NCBI GenBank assembly: GCA_040772665.1
Contig: JAXGXT010000004.1
Span: 62,001-126,000, forward strand
Reading direction: 5' to 3'
DNA from: JAXGXT01 sp040772665
GTDB lineage: Bacteria > Bacillota > Clostridia > Lachnospirales > Anaerotignaceae
DNA: 64,000 bases
A program made the position numbers and the translations under genes. A model generated the notes under the pieces. That model worked only from the letters and a program-made list of their open reading frames with translations, did no database searches and had not been told where the DNA came from. Within the stretch, counting starts at the first letter, position 1. Each line of letters opens with the position of its first letter. Below are positions 59,680 to 64,000 of the stretch, piece by piece.

Positions 59680-60159
59680 TCATTTATGATAAGGCTCATT
59701 TTTGTTTATTTTAAAGCCGCGGTATATCTGCTCAAGAAGTATAACCCTCATCATTTGATGCGGAAAAGTCATTTTTGAAAAACTCAGCGAATAATCACCT
59801 CTGTTGCTAACTTCCTTGGAAAGCCCCAGCGAGCCGCCGATAACAAAGGTAATATTGCTTATTCCCTGATTTGTCTTGTTAATAAAAAACTCTGCCAACT
59901 CCTCAGAGGTAACACTTTTTCCGCCAATCTCCAGCACAACAACAAAAGCGTCATCCTTAACTGCTTTTAAAATTCTTTGGCCTTCCTTTTCCTTAACCTG
60001 TTCTTCTTGTGCAGTGCTCATGGTTTCAGGAGCTTTTTCGTCAGCAAGCTCAATTATGTTTAGCTTAACATATCTGGAAAGCCTTTTTGAATATTCGGCT
60101 GCAGCCTCACTCCAATATTTCTCTTTAAGCCTGCCAACGCAAACTATATCTATTTTCAT
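59680..60159 (-). CDS. rlmH: 23S rRNA (pseudouridine1915-N3)-methyltransferase RlmH
   Basis: A SPOUT methyltransferase (159 aa, standard) that methylates pseudouridine 1915 of 23S rRNA. Seen: IDIVCVGRLKEKYW at the N-terminus, FVIGGSLGLSKEV near 103 and the C-terminal MTFPHQMMRVILLEQIYR and NEPYHK tail, which is diagnostic. It lies 9 bp after the WalJ-like hydrolase gene; that order is conserved in Firmicutes (yycJ-...-rlmH). GAGGTG precedes the start. Confidence 0.97.
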   Translation of the reverse strand: MKIDIVCVGRLKEKYWSEAAAEYSKRLSRYVKLNIIELADEKAPETMSTAQEEQVKEKEGQRILKAVKDDAFVVVLEIGGKSVTSEELAEFFINKTNQGISNITFVIGGSLGLSKEVSNRGDYSLSFSKMTFPHQMMRVILLEQIYRGFKINKNEPYHK

Positions 60160-60168
60160 AGAGCACCT

Positions 60169-60960
60169 CTATAGCCTTATACAGCTGCTTATGCCGCTTC
60201 TGTTTGCCATTTCCATACAAAATTCTCTTCCCGCAGTTATTCCGCATCCAAAAAGCACATCCGAAACTGTTTTGTATGCCAAAGCAGGGCTGTTGTTTTC
60301 AAGACTTAAATGTCCCAAAAAAACATGTTTAAGCTTTTCCGTTGTTATCTGTGCTAAAAGCTGTCCTGCGTTTTCATTGGAAAGATGCCCTAAATCACTT
60401 AAAATTCGTTTTTTTAAAGGATATGGATATGCTCCGTTTCTAACCATGTTAACATCATGGTTGGCTTCAAGAAGAATTACATGGCTGTCTGCTATTCCGT
60501 TTTTGATCTCGTCTGTAATATGGCCCATATCCGTTGCCACAGTCATTTTTATATCATCTGCAAAAACACTGTATCCCACAGGCTCCGCCGCATCATGGGG
60601 TATGTCGAAAGGTTTTATTATAATGTCGTTAAGACGAAACCTTTCCCCTGAATATATAATGTTTTTATTTTTTTTCGCAATTACTCCTATGGAAGTTTCC
60701 AATGCCTCCCAAGTTCCCTCTGTGGCAAAAACAGGCAGATCATATCTCCTTGAAAGAACACCCACCCCTTTAACATGGTCGCTGTGTTCATGGGTAATAA
60801 AAATGCCGTCCAAAGTTTCAACCTCAACATCAAGCTGTTTTAAACATTTTTCTATACTTTTTCCGCTTAAGCCTGCATCTATAAGGACATTTGTATGTTC
60901 AGTACCTATGTAAACGCTGTTGCCGCTGCTTCCGCTGACAACAGGGCAAAACCTTACCAT
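60169..60960 (-). CDS. MBL-fold metallohydrolase (WalJ/YycJ-like)
   Basis: A 263-aa metallo-beta-lactamase-fold hydrolase of the YycJ/WalJ group, linked to cell division and DNA processing in Bacillus. The metal motif THEHSDHVKGVGV is near residue 55, with downstream ligands in IPHDAAEPVGY near 118, VATDMGHIT near 140 and VFLGHLSLENN near 215. In Bacillus it lies beside the WalRK two-component genes, which are absent here; the link to rlmH is kept. ATG 60960 follows AAGGGGGAG, 33 bp after murA. Confidence 0.9.
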   Translation of the reverse strand: MVRFCPVVSGSSGNSVYIGTEHTNVLIDAGLSGKSIEKCLKQLDVEVETLDGIFITHEHSDHVKGVGVLSRRYDLPVFATEGTWEALETSIGVIAKKNKNIIYSGERFRLNDIIIKPFDIPHDAAEPVGYSVFADDIKMTVATDMGHITDEIKNGIADSHVILLEANHDVNMVRNGAYPYPLKKRILSDLGHLSNENAGQLLAQITTEKLKHVFLGHLSLENNSPALAYKTVSDVLFGCGITAGREFCMEMANRSGISSCIRL

Positions 60961-60993
60961 CCAAACTCCCCCTTATTTCCTTTGTTTATTTTT

Positions 60994-62253
60994 TTACATT
61001 GAAACACGTTTAATATCGGCACCTAAAGCTTTAAGTTTGTTTTCTATTTCTTCATAGCCTCTGTCTATATATTCAATTTCACCCACAATTGTTTCACCCT
61101 TTGCCGCAAGCCCTGCAATAACCATTGCCGCCCCTGCCCTAAGGTCTGTGGCAAAAACCTCTGCACTCCAAAATCCGCTTGTTCCGTTAATTATGGCAAC
61201 TCTTCCGTCAACATTTACCTGAGCACCAAAACGCTTAAGCTCATCAATATACTGGTATCTTTTTTCCCAAACAGTTTCCGTTATTTTGCTTGTTCCCTCG
61301 GCAAGAGCCAAAACTGTTGACATCTGCGGCTGCAAATCTGTGGGGAAACCTGGATATGCCATTGTTTTTACATTTACAGCTTTCAGGTTTTTATCCACAG
61401 CATTAACACGTATAGCGTCGTCATACTCTGTAATTTCAACACCCATCTCAGCAAGCTTTGCCGAAAGTGAATCCATATGCTTTGGTATAAGATTTTTAAC
61501 TGTTACATCACCTTTTGTTGCCGCTGCGGCAATCATATATGTTCCTGCCTCAATTTGATCCGGAATTATTGTATATTCTGCTCCATGAAGCTTTTCAACA
61601 CCCATAATTCTTATAACATCAGTTCCTGCACCTTTGATTTTCGCACCCATAATGTTAAGAAAGTTAGCAACATCAACAACATGAGGTTCTTTTGCCGCAT
61701 TTTCTATTGTTGTTGTTCCTTTGGCAAGGGTTGCGGCAAGCATAAGGTTTATTGTTGCCCCAACGGAAACCGTGTCCATATAAATTGATGCACCTTTAAG
61801 CTCTTTTGCATAAAGCTTAATAACATCCCTTTCCTCAATCACTTCGGCTCCAAGGGCTTTAAACCCTTTAAGGTGTAAATCCACAGGTCTTGTGCCAAAA
61901 TTACAGCCTCCCGGCATTGCCACCTCGGCCCTTTTATATCTGCCTAAAAGCGCCCCCAAAAGATAATATGAGGCACGCATTTTTTTTACCTCTTCAAAGG
62001 TAGCGCTTATGTTTTCTATTGCTCTGCTATCAATTTTTAATGTATGGTTATTAATAAGTTCTGTTTTCGCACCCATTTTTTCTATGGTTTTGCTAAGACT
62101 CATAACATCTTCAATATAAGGAAGATTATCTATTATGCAAATATCGTTTGCCATTATTGCCGCAGGGATTATTGCAACAGCGGCATTTTTTGCACCGCCC
62201 ACAACCACCTCTCCCTTAAGACAGTTAGGCCCTTTAATAACAAGCTTATCCAT
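60994..62253 (-). CDS. murA: UDP-N-acetylglucosamine 1-carboxyvinyltransferase
   Basis: Catalyses the first committed step of peptidoglycan synthesis, adding enolpyruvate from PEP to UDP-GlcNAc. The 419-aa protein shows GGAKNAAVAIIPA near 20, KMRASYYLLG near 88, the catalytic fosfomycin-target cysteine in MPGGCNFGTRPVDLH near 112, and YPGFPTDLQPQM near 298. The cysteine is kept, so fosfomycin sensitivity is expected of the enzyme. Firmicutes often have two MurA paralogs; only one is here. AGAGAGG precedes ATG 62253. Confidence 0.96.
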   Translation of the reverse strand: MDKLVIKGPNCLKGEVVVGGAKNAAVAIIPAAIMANDICIIDNLPYIEDVMSLSKTIEKMGAKTELINNHTLKIDSRAIENISATFEEVKKMRASYYLLGALLGRYKRAEVAMPGGCNFGTRPVDLHLKGFKALGAEVIEERDVIKLYAKELKGASIYMDTVSVGATINLMLAATLAKGTTTIENAAKEPHVVDVANFLNIMGAKIKGAGTDVIRIMGVEKLHGAEYTIIPDQIEAGTYMIAAAATKGDVTVKNLIPKHMDSLSAKLAEMGVEITEYDDAIRVNAVDKNLKAVNVKTMAYPGFPTDLQPQMSTVLALAEGTSKITETVWEKRYQYIDELKRFGAQVNVDGRVAIINGTSGFWSAEVFATDLRAGAAMVIAGLAAKGETIVGEIEYIDRGYEEIENKLKALGADIKRVSM

Positions 62254-62414
62254 TTATATTTTCAAACCTCTCTAAGATTTATAACTTTCTTATATACACT
62301 ATTTGTCAAAAAACAAAGGCCAATCCATTTTCTATGTAAACATAGTTATTTCAAGTTCTTTGCTTGTAAATTGCAACATTATATCATAAAGACAAAAGAA
62401 AGCGGCAGAACGTA

Positions 62415-62640
62415 GACAAAGTCAAAACCTTGAGGGCTTTGCCCTCAAACACCCACAAGGGTTTTACCCTTGACCCATCTAAAACCGCATGAATATGCGG
62501 TTTTGATAAAAGTTTTTGGTCTTGCTTTTTTCAAAAAGCAAGTGGGGTTGGGCAACGCCCAAGGTTTGTCTTCAGCCTGTCCGCTGTTATAACAGCGGCA
62601 GAGCCGCTAGGCTCTTTACACAAATGAAATTTGTGGACAT
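62415..62640 (-). repeat. hairpin cassette after the second MATE gene
   Basis: In the MATE direction: CACAAATTTCATTTGTG, GAGCCTAGCGGCTC and CCGCTGTTATAACAGCGG palindromes (62583-62635), TTGGGCGTTGCCCAA, TTGCTTTTT-AAAAAGCAA, the CCGCATATTCATGCGG terminator stem (62482-62507) and M5 with GAGGG-CCCTC pairing (62428-62478). It explains about half of the 440-bp gap 62254-62693; the murA-proximal rest has a TTGACA at 62312 but no convincing -10. Confidence 0.85.
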
Positions 62641-62693
62641 TATATCACAAAACCAAATTTTATAAAAGATTATTTTTATCTTCAAATACTAAA

Positions 62694-64000
62694 TTACTTC
62701 ACTAATGATTTTTTCCATTTTCCGCTTAAATAAAAAAGACTTGCTGTTATTATTCCTGCATACTGCCCGACCCCTATGCCTAAAAACACACCTTTAAGAC
62801 CCATGTGCAAAACTCTTTCAAAAAGCCATATAAAAGGTATTCTTGCAATAACAACGCTTGTAAAAGCATTTGCCATGGCAAAAATAGAGTTGCCCGAGCC
62901 TGTGGCAAGTCCGTTTATCACAAACACAACAGCGTTTGCCACATATGAAAATGAAACATATTTCATATATAAAAGGGCAATTTCAACCGTTTCTCCGGAA
63001 GCATTAAAAAGTCCGCTTATTTGCTTGCCGAATATATTAACAAGAAAATACATCGCTACTCCAAACACAAGGCTGATTCTAAGTCCTGCAAAAAGAGTAT
63101 GCCTAACCCTGTCGGGACGTTTTGCCCCAAGATTTTGCCCCGTCATTCCAGCCACAGACTGACCTACGGCAATTATGGGCAGCACAGCATAGGAATCCAC
63201 CTTTCCGCCTATTCCTGCCGCCGTTGCAGCGGCAAGACCATAGCTGTTTATTGTGCTTATAACAAAAAGCATTGAAAAATTTACTATTGTGCTTTGCATT
63301 GCAGAGGGAAGGCCTATTTTTAAAATCATTTTAAGTTTTTCTTTTTCTATAACAAAGCTTTTAAACTTAAAATCAAAAACAAAATCATTTCTATAGAGTG
63401 TATACACAGCAAGTGTAAATGAAATTCCCTGGGCAAGAACTGTAGCAAAGGCGGCACCTGCCGCTCCCCATTTAAAAAAGCCTATAAAAATAAAATCAAG
63501 AATAACATTTACAATCGTTGCAACAGCAACGAAAACCAAAGGCTGTTTTGAATCACCAAGGCCTCTTAAAACAGCACTTACAGCGTTATAGCCGCAAATA
63601 AAAAGTGTTCCCCCAAAGCATATTCGCAAATACCTTTCAGCCTCTATAACAGCCTCTTTTGGTGTTCCTAAAATAACAAGGATTTTGCTTGTGGCAATTT
63701 GCCCAACAACTGTTATAACAACACCCACATATATAAAAAATGTAAAAAGTGTTCCTATTGCTTTTTTTGCATCCTCAGGTCTTTTTGCGCCCACATACTG
63801 TGCAACAAGAACCGTTCCGCTTAAGGCGAAACCGTTTACAAGCATGGTTATAAGAGCCACAACAACCGAGCTGTTGTTTATTGCGGCAATGCCATAGTCC
63901 CCCATAAAAATACCGGCAATAAGCATGTCCGCCATGCTGTAAGTGGCTTGTAAAATCTGCGAAATAAAAAAAGGCATGGCAAAGTAAATAAGCTGCTTTG
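62694..64000 (-). CDS. MATE family efflux transporter, N-terminus beyond the window
   Basis: At least 435 residues of a second MATE pump. The frame is open to the window edge (KQLIYFAMPFFISQ before the helix SMADMLIAGIFM), and the family normally has about 15 more residues, so the true start is outside. Seen: about 12 helices, GMTGQNLGAKRPDRV near the middle and GLATGSGNSIFAMANAF near the end. It resembles the other MATE protein in the window but is clearly distinct. Substrate unknown. Confidence 0.9.
   Translation of the reverse strand, partial: KQLIYFAMPFFISQILQATYSMADMLIAGIFMGDYGIAAINNSSVVVALITMLVNGFALSGTVLVAQYVGAKRPEDAKKAIGTLFTFFIYVGVVITVVGQIATSKILVILGTPKEAVIEAERYLRICFGGTLFICGYNAVSAVLRGLGDSKQPLVFVAVATIVNVILDFIFIGFFKWGAAGAAFATVLAQGISFTLAVYTLYRNDFVFDFKFKSFVIEKEKLKMILKIGLPSAMQSTIVNFSMLFVISTINSYGLAAATAAGIGGKVDSYAVLPIIAVGQSVAGMTGQNLGAKRPDRVRHTLFAGLRISLVFGVAMYFLVNIFGKQISGLFNASGETVEIALLYMKYVSFSYVANAVVFVINGLATGSGNSIFAMANAFTSVVIARIPFIWLFERVLHMGLKGVFLGIGVGQYAGIITASLFYLSGKWKKSLVK

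Overview
The window looks like chromosome of an AT-rich, endospore-forming, motile anaerobic Firmicute of class Clostridia, probably Lachnospirales. The reasons are spoIIE, a methyl-accepting chemotaxis protein, a butyryl-CoA dehydrogenase/EtfBA set, TTG and GTG starts behind strong GGAGG-type ribosome sites, sigma-A promoters, and small families (DUF6145, DUF4491, DUF951) typical of that group. The lineage is an inference. Most of the DNA is ordinary core genome; no phage, transposase or CRISPR array is visible.

Layout. 1-5.8 kb (minus): a hydroxyacid dehydrogenase, a class II aldolase and an RpiR regulator, then a 4-hydroxy-2-oxovalerate aldolase/acetaldehyde dehydrogenase pair with an IclR regulator. 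6.2-22.4 kb (minus): a housekeeping block lysS, greA, (candidate structured RNA), an unknown gene, dusB, two tandem coaX genes, a DUF6145 gene, birA, argF, a thioesterase, ftsH, hpt, tilS, spoIIE. Much of it follows the spoIIE-tilS-hpt-ftsH-coaX-dus-lysS order known from Bacillus. 22.8-28.4 kb: a frameshifted chemotaxis receptor, DUF4491, a small basic protein, a DauR-like regulator, ridA, a MATE pump and tRNA-Phe. 28.9-32.4 kb (minus): bcd-etfB-etfA behind a long structured leader. 32.4-38.8 kb (minus): an RNA-modification/repair run alkD-prmA-rsmE-cysteine desulfurase-thiI-queG-recU. 39.2-46.9 kb: riboflavin transporter ribU under an FMN riboswitch, mtnN, a class I amidotransferase, mscS, DUF951, a GH3 lipoprotein, ROK glucokinase, galE and xpt. 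47.2-55.5 kb (plus): a FecBCD-type ABC importer followed by a three-subunit molybdenum hydroxylase, a MocA-like cytidylyltransferase and CorA. 55.8-64 kb (minus): patatin, pdxA-like and four-carbon acid sugar kinase genes, cupin, rlmH, WalJ-like hydrolase, murA, and a second MATE pump cut by the window edge.

How genes work together. ThiI and its sulfur-donating cysteine desulfurase are adjacent. Bcd and EtfAB form one electron-transfer complex. The kinase and the PdxA-like dehydrogenase form a two-step four-carbon acid pathway. The MocA-like protein would mature the cofactor of the adjacent hydroxylase, and the FecBCD-type importer may bring in the metal.

The most unusual signal is a family of noncoding, modular hairpin cassettes in at least ten intergenic regions. 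In every copy the modules run in the same order and polarity relative to the gene whose stop codon they follow, and several stems vary by compensatory changes. Other points worth attention are a rod-shaped candidate ncRNA (6S-like) upstream of greA under a perfect promoter, a structured leader before bcd, a spoIIE promoter with a 22-bp spacer, and a second coaX paralog with changed motifs.
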